In this document: positions 50,659-58,641 of the stretch, piece by piece
Numbering within the stretch: position 1 is the stretch's first letter
Layout of the letters: each line of letters begins with the position of its first letter
Assembly: GCA_036841525.1 (NCBI GenBank)
Contig: DAITVZ010000002.1
Location: 124,001-188,000 of the forward strand
From: JAAYEA01 sp012689325
GTDB taxonomy: Bacteria; Chloroflexota; Anaerolineae; JAAYEA01
Direction of reading: 5' to 3'
Length of the DNA stretch: 64,000 nt
Position numbers and translations under genes: made by a program
The notes under the pieces: generated by a model
What the model saw: only the letters and a program-made list of their open reading frames with translations
What the model was told of the DNA's origin: nothing
Database searches by the model: none

Positions 50659-52508
50659 TCGCTCTTCTCCCCACAGGTGATCTTGACCAAACCTTCGCCC
50701 GCGATCTCTGCCTCGAAATCGGCGTACATGCTCTCCCCGATAACGATTCGCTGGAACCCGACCACCGCGCCGTTCAGCCACACCTCCCGCGGCTCCCAGC
50801 CCGCCGGGCACAGGACGTGGAAATCGACGCGCTCGCCCGAACCGGCGTAGCGGAGACAGAGGGCGCCCTGCACCTCGTCCAGCCGCATCTCGTAGGCAAA
50901 GTAGGCGTCGTTGGACGCATAGCGGATGCAGGCCTGGGCGCCGCGCTCGGCGGTGGCCGCCCACCGCGGCGAGGCGGACACCTGTTGCAGCCGCGTCCCG
51001 GCGTCTCGCAACCCGGCCAGCCCATCCATTAGGGCGTGCAGCCACCCCGCCATGCCCCAGCCCGTATAGGGCACCTCGTTGGTGGTGCGGAAGCCGATCT
51101 CGCCATTGGGCCAGTACCAAACGTGCACCCGGTTGCCCGTGCGCGCCAGCAGATCATTGTACTGGCGAAGCAGCTCCACGCCGTACCGCTCCAACCCGTG
51201 CAGGAACGCCCCCCGGCACAGCTCGCCGCCCACCCAGGGCATCAGCCCGCCGTTGGCGTAGCCGCCTTGCTTGGCGTGCGCCCCGGGGTAATAGTCCAGC
51301 TCATCCGGGTAGCCCGGCTGCAGGCTCCACCAGGGGTAAGCGTCCCCGGTCTCGGCGTGCCGCCGCCGGTACTCGCTGATGATCGAGACGGCCTGCTCGT
51401 GGTCCGCCAGCCCGCGCGTCACCGCCCAGGTGTTGCCCATGGCGAGCTGCTGCGTCTCGTCAAAGCCGGGATGCTCGATGGGGGTCAAATGGATGTGGTG
51501 CTGGTACTTGACGCCGTCCCACAGGAGCGCGTTGGCACGCGCCGCGTACCCCTGCGCCTTGTCGGCAAAGGCCGCCGCCTTGGCCGCATCCCCCGCGCCC
51601 GCCCACATCTCGGCCATGGCGCGGTAGGCCAGTGCGTAGCCGCTCTGGTCGCAGGTAGCGGCGACGAAGCGCTTCCCCACAAAGTCCGCCGTCTCGTGGA
51701 TCTCGAAATCCCAGGTATCGCAGGTATGCCCCCGCTTGACGAGCTGGTGCTCGGCGTCCCAGCGCTTCTCGTCCTGCTCGATATACGCCAGCGCGCGCTC
51801 CAGCTTGGGCAGCGCCGCCGCCATCCAGGCGCCGTCGCCGGTCACCTGCCAGGTCTCGTACACCCCCAACACCAGGATGTATTCCACGTCCGACTCGACG
51901 GCCATCCGCCAGGTGGTGCCATCGCGGCGAATACCATCCGGCATGCTGCCGTCGGGGTTCTGCGTCTCCAGGAAGCGGTCCAGCCCGCAGGTCATCTCCC
52001 GCTCCCAATAGCGATAGGCGGGCAACTGGTAGATCCAGTCACGCAGCCAGACGCCGTTGATCTGCCAGGTGTCCCCCGAGATATACCCCACGAAGGGGCG
52101 CTCCGCCGAACCGAACTCGCGCCGGCCCAATTGCAGCGCCTCGCGGGTCAGGGGATAGAGGCCATCGAATAGGGGATTCCCGGTCCGAATGCCCGTCTCG
52201 GCGTCCACGACGATATTGGTGTAGCGCGAGTGCCGCTCCTCGCTGGGGAAATACAGGTAGAGCCATTGCACCCCCAGCGCTCCCGCCGCGCTGAACTGGA
52301 CCTCGCCGTGGTTATCCACCAGCTTGACTTGCGCCTCATGGTAGGGCCGCAGTTTGGCGTCGAGCACGCACACCTTGCAGCAGACATCTCCCCGGGCGCG
52401 CCCGGTCACGCGCACCCGCACCGTGTCCAGCGGCGCATACCGCCGCCGGTCGGTAGTGATATCGCCATAGGCGCCCATGGTCGCCTCCGGACGCACGCGA
52501 TAGGCCAT
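50655..52508 (-). CDS. Six-hairpin (alpha/alpha toroid) glycosidase-like protein
   Basis: 617 residues. An N-terminal beta domain (about 1-110) precedes an (alpha/alpha)6 barrel (about 125-500) with WLRDWIYQLPAYRYWEREM, LETQNPDGSMPDGIRRDG, HTCDTWDFE and the late PWVGGELCRGAFLHGLERYG. A C-terminal beta domain follows. This is the architecture of GH63/GH37/GH78-like enzymes, and the acidic residues in RDGTTWRMAVESD and TCDTWDFEIHE are catalytic candidates. No signal peptide. It lies 18 bp after the ABC-2 permease gene. Specific activity cannot be predicted. Confidence 0.82.
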   Translation of the reverse strand: MAYRVRPEATMGAYGDITTDRRRYAPLDTVRVRVTGRARGDVCCKVCVLDAKLRPYHEAQVKLVDNHGEVQFSAAGALGVQWLYLYFPSEERHSRYTNIVVDAETGIRTGNPLFDGLYPLTREALQLGRREFGSAERPFVGYISGDTWQINGVWLRDWIYQLPAYRYWEREMTCGLDRFLETQNPDGSMPDGIRRDGTTWRMAVESDVEYILVLGVYETWQVTGDGAWMAAALPKLERALAYIEQDEKRWDAEHQLVKRGHTCDTWDFEIHETADFVGKRFVAATCDQSGYALAYRAMAEMWAGAGDAAKAAAFADKAQGYAARANALLWDGVKYQHHIHLTPIEHPGFDETQQLAMGNTWAVTRGLADHEQAVSIISEYRRRHAETGDAYPWWSLQPGYPDELDYYPGAHAKQGGYANGGLMPWVGGELCRGAFLHGLERYGVELLRQYNDLLARTGNRVHVWYWPNGEIGFRTTNEVPYTGWGMAGWLHALMDGLAGLRDAGTRLQQVSASPRWAATAERGAQACIRYASNDAYFAYEMRLDEVQGALCLRYAGSGERVDFHVLCPAGWEPREVWLNGAVVGFQRIVIGESMYADFEAEIAGEGLVKITCGEKSE

Positions 52509-52526
52509 CTCGCACCTCCCTCTTGC

Positions 52527-53330
52527 TCAGCTCCCAGTGGAGCGATAGTGCCTCTCCCCAAACCGCCACACCCGCAGGGCTACGGCCAAAAAGCCCACCC
52601 CCACCAGCGGCGACAGCCACTGGAACCAGGTTGGCGAGCCCAGCACGTCCGCCCGCCCCAAGATCGCCTGCGCGGGGAAATAGCTGATGCACGCCAATGG
52701 TATCACAAAGGTGAAAAAGTGCCTGAACCACTCCCGGTAGAGCGTGAGCGGATACTGGGCGGTCTCCACGCCGCCATAGGTGACGGTGTTCATGATCTCG
52801 AGCGACTCGGTGGTCCAAAAAGCCATCGTCGCTTGCAGCACAAAGAGCCCCGAGAAAAGACAGGCCCCGCCCGCGATCGCGGCCATCAGCAGGGCCACCC
52901 TTCCCGGCGTCCAGGCCACGTCCACCGCCAGCGAGCCCGCCACCAGCGCGATCACCCCCTGGCACAGCCGCCCAATGCGCATGATCTGGAACTCGCGCAC
53001 CGCCACCTGCAGCGCGGTGCTGCGCGGGCGGAGGAGGTAGCGGTCGAACTCGCCGCTCTTGATCAGGGCCTCAAAGGTATCAAAACCCCGCGCCGCCGCC
53101 TCCGAGATGGCAAAGGCGATGTTCACCATCCCGTAAAACACGGCCACCTCGGGCAGCGCCCAGCCGCGCACGCTGCCAAAGCGATCAAAGAGGGCCCAGA
53201 CCCCTAGGAACTCGGTCCCAGTGGACAGGAAATGCCCAAAGGACAGCATGATAAACGAAGCCCGGTACTGCATCTGGCTGCGCACCGAGGTGACCACATA
53301 GCGCAAGTAGAGTCGAACGCTGTCCAGCAT
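52527..53330 (-). CDS. ABC-2 family permease (COG3694-like)
   Basis: 267 residues with about six transmembrane spans. The opening YLRYVVTSVRSQMQYRASF and the pattern GEFDRYLLRPRSTALQVAVRE are characteristic of the DUF990/COG3694 partner of a two-permease ABC-2 exporter. KSGEFDRYLLRP is the cytoplasmic coupling loop. It starts 4 bp after the other permease gene and is followed by the glycosidase gene. The complex of this protein, the permease at 53335 and the ATPase at 54123 should export an unknown hydrophobic or cationic compound. Confidence 0.9.
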   Translation of the reverse strand: MLDSVRLYLRYVVTSVRSQMQYRASFIMLSFGHFLSTGTEFLGVWALFDRFGSVRGWALPEVAVFYGMVNIAFAISEAAARGFDTFEALIKSGEFDRYLLRPRSTALQVAVREFQIMRIGRLCQGVIALVAGSLAVDVAWTPGRVALLMAAIAGGACLFSGLFVLQATMAFWTTESLEIMNTVTYGGVETAQYPLTLYREWFRHFFTFVIPLACISYFPAQAILGRADVLGSPTWFQWLSPLVGVGFLAVALRVWRFGERHYRSTGS

Positions 53331-53334
53331 CGCC

Positions 53335-54126
53335 CTAGCCTCCCTGCACCACGAGCTTGCGCTGGCCTCGCGCCATCAGCCAGCGCCCCAGCAAGATCAG
53401 CGCCGCGGCCCAGGCGAGCTGCTGCAAAAAGAGGGGCAGCACCTCCGCCGGCGGGATATTGCCCATGTAGACCCGAAAGGGCACGTCGACCACCGTGCGG
53501 AACGGCAACGCGTTGAGGATCGGCTGCGCCCAGTCCGGGAAGAGCGGCAGTGGAATGATGCCGCCCGACAGGACGAAAAAGAGGGAGGGGAGCATGCGCG
53601 CCACCCCCTCGCCCGAGACGGTCCACATCATCGAGATATCCATCAGCGTGGTCAGCGCCGTGGTCACCAGCAGCCCGGCCAGGATGCAGGGAATCCACCA
53701 GGCGAACGCGGCCCACGAGGGCGGGAGCATCATGCCAAAGAAGGGCACCGCCAGCGCCACCATGGGCGCCGCCCGCAGGATGGTGGGCGCCGTCCGCACC
53801 GCCAGCGCGCGGCAATACCAGACGCTGTAGAGGTCCAATGGGCGCGCCAGCTCGTAGGCCACGTGCCCGCTGCGCACCAACTCGCGCACGTCCGAGTTGG
53901 CGCGAAAGGGCAACAAGTGCAGCAGCGCCTGGGTCAGCCAGACGTACGTGACCACCTCGGGCAGCGTCATCGCCTGCGCCTCGCTGGACGAGCGGTAAAA
54001 GGCCTCAAAGATCATGACGCGGATCAGCCCCCAGAAGATCTGGGTGCCCAGCCCGGCCAGGGCCGCCGCGCGGTATTGCAGCAGCGTCCGAAAGCGCGCG
54101 CTGACGATGGCCGCGTAGGCGCTCAT
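53335..54126 (-). CDS. ABC-2 family permease (COG4587-like)
   Basis: 263 residues with about six transmembrane spans. SARFRTLLQYRAAALAGLGTQI at the start and VRSGHVAYELARPLDLYSVW match the COG4587 half of the two-permease ABC-2 system. Its coupling loop (GHVAYELARPLDL) is equivalent to GEFDRYLLRPRS of the partner, showing that the two permeases are paralogous. The ATG overlaps the TGA of the ATPase gene (ATGA at 54126-54123), so synthesis is coupled. Confidence 0.92.
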   Translation of the reverse strand: MSAYAAIVSARFRTLLQYRAAALAGLGTQIFWGLIRVMIFEAFYRSSSEAQAMTLPEVVTYVWLTQALLHLLPFRANSDVRELVRSGHVAYELARPLDLYSVWYCRALAVRTAPTILRAAPMVALAVPFFGMMLPPSWAAFAWWIPCILAGLLVTTALTTLMDISMMWTVSGEGVARMLPSLFFVLSGGIIPLPLFPDWAQPILNALPFRTVVDVPFRVYMGNIPPAEVLPLFLQQLAWAAALILLGRWLMARGQRKLVVQGG

Positions 54127-55109
54127 CGCTGCTCCTGGTCATAGATCCGCGCGATGACCTCCTCGATCGGCGGGTTCTCCACGTAGAGATCCCGCAGCGG
54201 GTGCTTGGCGGCGACCCGGCTGATCAGCTCCATGGCGCTGACGCGCTCCGGGTCGAAGCGCAAGCACAGCCGGCCGTCGTCCCGTCGCGCCACCCGCACG
54301 TCCGGGTCGTCGATCACGGCCTCCGCGTCCACCAGGTCCACGATCAGCCAGCGCTCGTTGCTCACCCGCGCGCGGAGCTGCCCAAGCGTGCCGTCGCAGA
54401 GGATACGCCCCTTGTTGATGAGGATCACCCGGTGGCAAAGCGCCTCGATGTCGTCCATGTCGTGGGTAGTCAGGATCACCGTGACGCCCTGCTCGCGGTT
54501 CAGCCGCCGCACCAGCTCACGCACCGCCAGCTTGGAGGTAGCGTCCAGCCCGATGGTCGGCTCATCCAGGTAGAGGATCGCCGGGCGGTGCAGCAGCGAC
54601 GCGGCCAGCTCGCAGCGCATCCGCTGGCCCAGGCTGAGCTGGCGCACCGGCACATCCAGAAGCGGCCCCAGGTCGAACATGTCCACCATCTCGTCGCGAG
54701 TGCGACGATGCTGGTCCGGCGGCACCCGATAGATGTCCCGCAGCAAGTCGAAGGACTCGATCACCGGCAGGTCCCACCAGAGCTGGGTGCGCTGCCCAAA
54801 GACCACGCCGATCTCGCGGGCGTTGGCGATCCGGTGGTCCCAGGGCACGCGGCCCAGCACCTCGCAGCGCCCGCCCTCGGGGACCATGATCCCGGCCAGG
54901 ATTTTGACGGTGGTGGACTTGCCCGCGCCGTTGGGGCCGATATACCCCACCAGCTCGCCTGGCTCCAGGGCAAACGAGATGCCGTCCAGCGCGCGCACCG
55001 CCCGATAGCGGCGATGGAACAGCCCGCGCACCGCGCCCCAGGCGCCCGGGTCGCGCTCGGCGATCATGAAGGTCTTGCTCAGGTTCTCCACGACGATCTG
55101 TGGCGTCAC
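54123..55109 (-). CDS. ABC-2 exporter ATPase (COG4586-like)
   Basis: 328 residues. Walker A GPNGAGKSTTVK, the Q-loop variant VVFGQRTQLWWDLPVIESF, signature LSLGQRMRCELA, Walker B ILYLDEPTIGLD and H-loop LTTHDMDDIE are complete. The FGQRTQLWWDLP segment is the mark of the COG4586 subfamily that pairs with the COG4587 and COG3694 permeases (some members are annotated as viologen exporters). A C-terminal regulatory domain follows residue 230. Start GTG 55109 has GAGAGG just upstream; the longer ATG start at 55169 would lie close to the -10 box at 55161-55166 and is rejected. First gene of the six-gene operon. Confidence 0.94.
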   Translation of the reverse strand: MTPQIVVENLSKTFMIAERDPGAWGAVRGLFHRRYRAVRALDGISFALEPGELVGYIGPNGAGKSTTVKILAGIMVPEGGRCEVLGRVPWDHRIANAREIGVVFGQRTQLWWDLPVIESFDLLRDIYRVPPDQHRRTRDEMVDMFDLGPLLDVPVRQLSLGQRMRCELAASLLHRPAILYLDEPTIGLDATSKLAVRELVRRLNREQGVTVILTTHDMDDIEALCHRVILINKGRILCDGTLGQLRARVSNERWLIVDLVDAEAVIDDPDVRVARRDDGRLCLRFDPERVSAMELISRVAAKHPLRDLYVENPPIEEVIARIYDQEQR

Positions 55110-55160
55110 GATGCCTCTCCCATGGGCGTGTGGAGCGGATTGCTCCCCTCGGAAGGCCGT

Positions 55161-55189
55161 ATGATACACGCGCTCCCGTGGACGCGCAA
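55161..55189 (-). promoter_or_regulatory. Promoter for the ABC-2 exporter operon
   Basis: On the minus strand TTGCGC (55189-55184), 17 bp, TATCAT (55166-55161). It diverges from the topoisomerase promoter only 22 bp away and supports the GTG start at 55109. Confidence 0.5.
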
Positions 55190-55210
55190 ATCGGGGCCGC
55201 GCGGTTGGAT

Positions 55211-55239
55211 TTGGCTCCCAGGCTGCTTCATGCTAGAAT
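55211..55239 (+). promoter_or_regulatory. Promoter for the topoisomerase IB-arsR operon
   Basis: TTGGCT (55211-55216), 17 bp, TAGAAT (55234-55239). The start point should be near 55246, giving a leader of about 30 nt to the ATG at 55277. The small palindrome GTTGTGCAAC (55245-55254) overlaps the start point, and CAAGGTTG occurs twice (55241-55248 and 55265-55272); either could be an operator. Confidence 0.55.
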
Positions 55240-55276
55240 ACAAGGTTGTGCAACGTCACCTGGACAAGGTTGGTGT

Positions 55277-57064
55277 ATGGAAACATTGCTCGAGCAACTG
55301 GAACATAACGGCGTTGTCGTCCCCGAGCCGCCCAAGCCGCGCGGCCTCAAGCTGCGCGTCCGGGGCGAGTGGGCCGCGCTCACGCCTCCCCAAGAAGAGA
55401 TGGCCCTGGCCTGGGCCCGGAAACACGGCACGCCCTACGTGGAGGACCCGGTCTTTATCGCCAACTTTATGGCGGACTTCAGCGCCGCGCTGGGCCTGCG
55501 GTCGCCCCTCGCCCTGGCCGACGTGGACTTTGCCCCGGCGGTCCAGTGGGTGCTGGCGGAAAGAGAGGCCAAGGCCAGCCTGACCCCGGAGGAGCGCAAG
55601 CTCCTGGCGGCGGAGCGCAAGGCGCTGCGGGAGCAGCTCAAGGCCCGCTACGGCCGCGCGCTGGTCAATGGCGAAAGGATTGATCTCGCCAACTATGTCG
55701 TGGAGCCCAGCGGCATCTTTATGGGCCGCGGCGAGCACCCCCTGCGCGGCCGCTGGAAAGCTGGGGCCACCCAGCGGGACATCACCCTCAACCTCAGCCC
55801 CGACGCCCCCCGCCCCGAGGGCAACTGGGGCGAGATCGTCTGGCAGCCCGACTCGCTCTGGATCGCTCGCTGGGAGGACAAGCTCTCCGGCAAGCTCAAA
55901 TATGTTTGGCCCAGCGACTCGGCCAGCATCAAGCAGTCCCGCGAGCAGCGCAAGTTCGACGAGGCCGCCGAGCTGGAGGAAAAGCTGGAGCAGGTGCGCG
56001 CACACATCGCCGCTGGGCTCGGCGCGCCCGAGGCCAAGCGGCGGCAGATCGCCACGGCCTGCTTTCTCATCGACGCCCTCTGCCTGCGCGTCGGCGACGA
56101 AAAGGATGAGGACGAGGCCGACACCGTCGGCGCGACCACCCTGCGCCCGGAGCACGTCACCATCCATCGCAACGGCCAGGTCGAGTTTCAATTCCTGGGC
56201 AAGGACTCGGTCCTTTGGCACAAGACGGTGCCCCTTCCCGAGCAGGTGATCAGGAACCTGGAGGAGCTCATCGCCAACGCGACGGCCTCCGCCGAGGCCG
56301 GCGACGGCCAGCGCTCCCGCAAGGCCCAGATCTTTCCCGATATCACCAGCCGCGACGTGAGCGCCTTCCTCTCCGAGGTGATCCCCTGGCTCTCGGCTAA
56401 GGTCTTTCGCACGCACCACGCCACGCAAGCGGTGGCCACGGCGCTGCAAGAGGCCAAGGTCAAGCCGAAGGACCCCGAATACATCAAGTGGCGAGCGGCG
56501 AGCCTGGCGAATCGCGAGGCGGCCATCCTCTGCAACCACTACAAGAAGGAGGCGGCCTCTTGGGAGCGCGGCCAGGCGCGCCTGGCGGAACGACAGGCCA
56601 GCGCCGAGGAGGCCGCCGCCAAGGCCAAGCAGCAACTCGACGCGGAACGCGCCAAGTTGGAGGCGTTGCGCGCCGAGTTCTCGCAGCAGCTTGAGGAAAG
56701 CCCTTCCGAGGAGGCTCGCGAGAAGCGGCGTGCCGCCCAGGCCAAACGCCTGGCCGCCGCCGAGCGACGCCTCCGCGCCGCCCGCGCTCGCGAGCGCCGG
56801 GCCAGGGAGGCCGTCGGCCAGGTCAAGGCCAAAAAGACGGTGGCCAGCCAGAGCCGGAACTGGAACCTCGGCACCAGCCTCAAATCCTATATCGACCCCC
56901 GCGTTATGACCCGCTGGGGGGCGCAGGTGGATTATGACACCATGGAAAAGTACTATCCCACGGCGCTCCGGGTCAAGTTCGCCTGGGCGCGGGTGTCGCC
57001 CCCGTCAGAGCAAGAGGACGGCGGCGCCGCCGTTGACGTCGCCGTCAACGGCGACGAGGAGTAG
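55277..57064 (+). CDS. Eukaryotic-type DNA topoisomerase IB
   Basis: 595 residues that follow human nuclear topoisomerase I from core to C-terminus but lack its N-terminal domain. Core (about 1-425): HNGVVVPEPPKPRG, GIFMGRGEHPLRGRW, DITLNL, then R271 in LCLRVGDEKDEDEADTVG, K309 in FLGKDS, R378 in AKVFRTHHAT and H421 in AILCNHYK. Linker (about 425-525): Ala/Lys/Arg/Glu coiled coil. C-terminal domain: nucleophile Y538 in LGTSLKSYIDPR and the ending RVKFAWA. These match human R488, K532, R590, H632 and Y723, so an active supercoil-relaxing enzyme is expected. Poxvirus-like bacterial TopIB is only about 320 residues and lacks these features. ATG 55277 fits the promoter at 55211-55239. ArsR follows 5 bp later. 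Confidence 0.93.
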   Translation: METLLEQLEHNGVVVPEPPKPRGLKLRVRGEWAALTPPQEEMALAWARKHGTPYVEDPVFIANFMADFSAALGLRSPLALADVDFAPAVQWVLAEREAKASLTPEERKLLAAERKALREQLKARYGRALVNGERIDLANYVVEPSGIFMGRGEHPLRGRWKAGATQRDITLNLSPDAPRPEGNWGEIVWQPDSLWIARWEDKLSGKLKYVWPSDSASIKQSREQRKFDEAAELEEKLEQVRAHIAAGLGAPEAKRRQIATACFLIDALCLRVGDEKDEDEADTVGATTLRPEHVTIHRNGQVEFQFLGKDSVLWHKTVPLPEQVIRNLEELIANATASAEAGDGQRSRKAQIFPDITSRDVSAFLSEVIPWLSAKVFRTHHATQAVATALQEAKVKPKDPEYIKWRAASLANREAAILCNHYKKEAASWERGQARLAERQASAEEAAAKAKQQLDAERAKLEALRAEFSQQLEESPSEEAREKRRAAQAKRLAAAERRLRAARARERRAREAVGQVKAKKTVASQSRNWNLGTSLKSYIDPRVMTRWGAQVDYDTMEKYYPTALRVKFAWARVSPPSEQEDGGAAVDVAVNGDEE

Positions 57065-57069
57065 GCGCG

Positions 57070-57432
57070 ATGGATAGCTGCAAACAGGTGGCCCAGGTCT
57101 TCTATGCCCTCTCGCACCCGATCAGGCTGCGCATCCTGCGCCTGCTGAGCGACGAGGAGCATTGCGTCTGCCACCTGACCGCCGCGCTCAAGAAGCGGCA
57201 GCCCTACGTCTCGCAGCAGTTGGCGATCTTGCGCGACCACGGGCTCGTGATCGATCGCAAGGATGGGCTGATGGTCTATTACCGCGTGCGCTCCCCGCAG
57301 GTGGCGGCGCTCATCGAGGCCGCCGCCGAGGCGCTGCGCGCCCAGGGCGTCGAGATCGACCTGCCGCCGGTCCCCGACGGGCCCATCGAGGGGTGCCCCT
57401 GCCCGCTCTGCAACGCGAGCGATCGGCCATGA
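57070..57432 (+). CDS. ArsR/SmtB-family transcriptional regulator
   Basis: 120 residues. The winged helix-turn-helix is clear: FYALSHPIRLRILRLLS, recognition helix region KKRQPYVSQQLAILRDHGLV and wing DRKDGLMVYYRV. C32 and C34 in EEHCVCHLTAAL occupy the positions of the arsenite-binding Cys pair of type I ArsR (ELCVCDL in E. coli), but the third ligand is Thr37. Further Cys occur at 4 and in the tail CPCPLC (109-114). The protein is expected to repress DNA until a thiophilic metal or another signal binds. It starts 5 bp after the topoisomerase stop and overlaps the next gene by 4 bp (ATGA). Confidence 0.93.
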   Translation: MDSCKQVAQVFYALSHPIRLRILRLLSDEEHCVCHLTAALKKRQPYVSQQLAILRDHGLVIDRKDGLMVYYRVRSPQVAALIEAAAEALRAQGVEIDLPPVPDGPIEGCPCPLCNASDRP

Positions 57433-58577
57433 CGATCCAGGCCTGCGTTCCCCTGCCCCTGCAGGTCGTCATCGACGACGTGGGCTGGTGGCGCGGCGCC
57501 GACGGCCACGAGCGCGGCGAGCCCTTCCGCACCGGCATCCCCCGCGATCATGTCCCGGCGGACTATCAGGCCATCGTGGACCTCGGCCGCGCCCTGGGCA
57601 TCCGCCCTCAGGCCGCCATGATCCTCTGCGAATGGGACCGCGAGAACATCCTACGGCGCGTCCCCACCAGCACCTGGATGGGCGCCAATTGGGATAATGC
57701 GCGCTGCGTCGGCCCCTGGCTGGAGGAAGCGGCGACGATCATCCGCGATAACCCCGGCCACATCGAGCTGACGCTCCACGGCGTGGGGCATGAGTACTGG
57801 ACCGACGGGACCGCCAGCCGCGCCGAGTGGCACGACAAGCAGGGGCGCATGCGCCCCCGTGACCAAGTGCTCGCCCATTTGGAGGCCTATGCCGCCATCC
57901 TGCGCCAGAACGACCTGGGCGGGTTCCCGACCTCGTTCGTCCCGGCGGCGTTTTGCCACGCCTTTGGCGACGGCGCGCAGGGGCTGGCCGCCATCCTGGC
58001 CGATTGGGGCATCCGCTTCATCTCCACGCCGTTCGCCTCCATGCACCGGCGCCGTGAGACCGAGGCGCCCCTCTTTGGCATCGACCAGGGGATCATCACC
58101 GTGGACCGCGGCGCGGTGCCGCGCATCCCCTGGTACGCCCTGGACGCGACGCCGGACGAGCTGCGCGGCCCCATCCTCGGCCTGCACTGGCCCAACCTGC
58201 TCCACGCCGACCCGGCCCGCAACGGAGAGGTCGTGGCGCGTTGGGTGGGGATACTGCGCGACTATGACCGAGACTCGGGGACCATGCTCGCGCCGAGCGC
58301 CTCCGCCTGCCACAGCCAACTGCTCTATCACCTGGGCACAACGGTGACCCTGCGGGACAGGCGTATCGACCTTGACTTTTCGCAACTGCGCCGCTGGCCC
58401 GCCTCCGGCGCGGCGGACCGCTTCACGCTCAAGGTAGGCGGGGAGAGGCAAGCGCGCTTTACCTCGCCCGACGCCACCATCCTGTCTGCCGCCTATGACC
58501 CGGCCGCGGGCCAGCACCGGCTGACGCTGGCAGTCGGCCCCGAGCAGGCCCGCGCCCAAGTGCTCCTGGAAGCATAA
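57429..58577 (+). CDS. Polysaccharide-deacetylase-like barrel protein
   Basis: 382 residues. The metal-type Asp pair in VVIDDVGWWRG and H-x-x-x-H in LTLHGVGHEYW match the deacetylase / GH57-38-like superfamily. The middle (FVPAAFCHAFGDGAQGLAAI) and the late SACHSQLLYHLGTTV segments, plus a C-terminal beta domain, set it apart from the CE4 protein at 22170. No signal peptide. It overlaps the ArsR stop as ATGA, so it belongs to the topoisomerase-arsR operon, which ends at the hairpin 58580-58613. Substrate unknown. Confidence 0.75.
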   Translation: MTIQACVPLPLQVVIDDVGWWRGADGHERGEPFRTGIPRDHVPADYQAIVDLGRALGIRPQAAMILCEWDRENILRRVPTSTWMGANWDNARCVGPWLEEAATIIRDNPGHIELTLHGVGHEYWTDGTASRAEWHDKQGRMRPRDQVLAHLEAYAAILRQNDLGGFPTSFVPAAFCHAFGDGAQGLAAILADWGIRFISTPFASMHRRRETEAPLFGIDQGIITVDRGAVPRIPWYALDATPDELRGPILGLHWPNLLHADPARNGEVVARWVGILRDYDRDSGTMLAPSASACHSQLLYHLGTTVTLRDRRIDLDFSQLRRWPASGAADRFTLKVGGERQARFTSPDATILSAAYDPAAGQHRLTLAVGPEQARAQVLLEA

Positions 58578-58579
58578 AC

Positions 58580-58613
58580 AGACCTCCGAGCCTTCGGAAA
58601 GACTCGGAGGTCT
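58580..58613. terminator. Terminator of the topoisomerase operon
   Basis: Arms AGACCTCCGAG (58580-58590) and CTCGGAGGTCT (58603-58613) are perfect over 11 bp, followed on the plus strand by TGGTTTCTTG. It lies 3 bp after one stop codon and 28 bp from the converging solute-binding protein gene. The arm ACCTCCGAG is shared with the terminator at 22912-22944. Confidence 0.75.
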
Positions 58614-58641
58614 TGGTTTCTTGCGCTACGCCGCTAGGGCG

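Noticed and set aside
50659..51120. N-terminal extension of the M20 peptidase
   Set aside because: It lies wholly inside the glycosidase gene. The ATGA overlap with a good ribosome binding site gives the start at 50658.
55277..57064. Eukaryotic contamination as explanation for the topoisomerase
   Set aside because: There are no introns, a bacterial promoter precedes it, an ArsR gene overlaps the same transcript, and codon usage looks like that of neighbouring genes.
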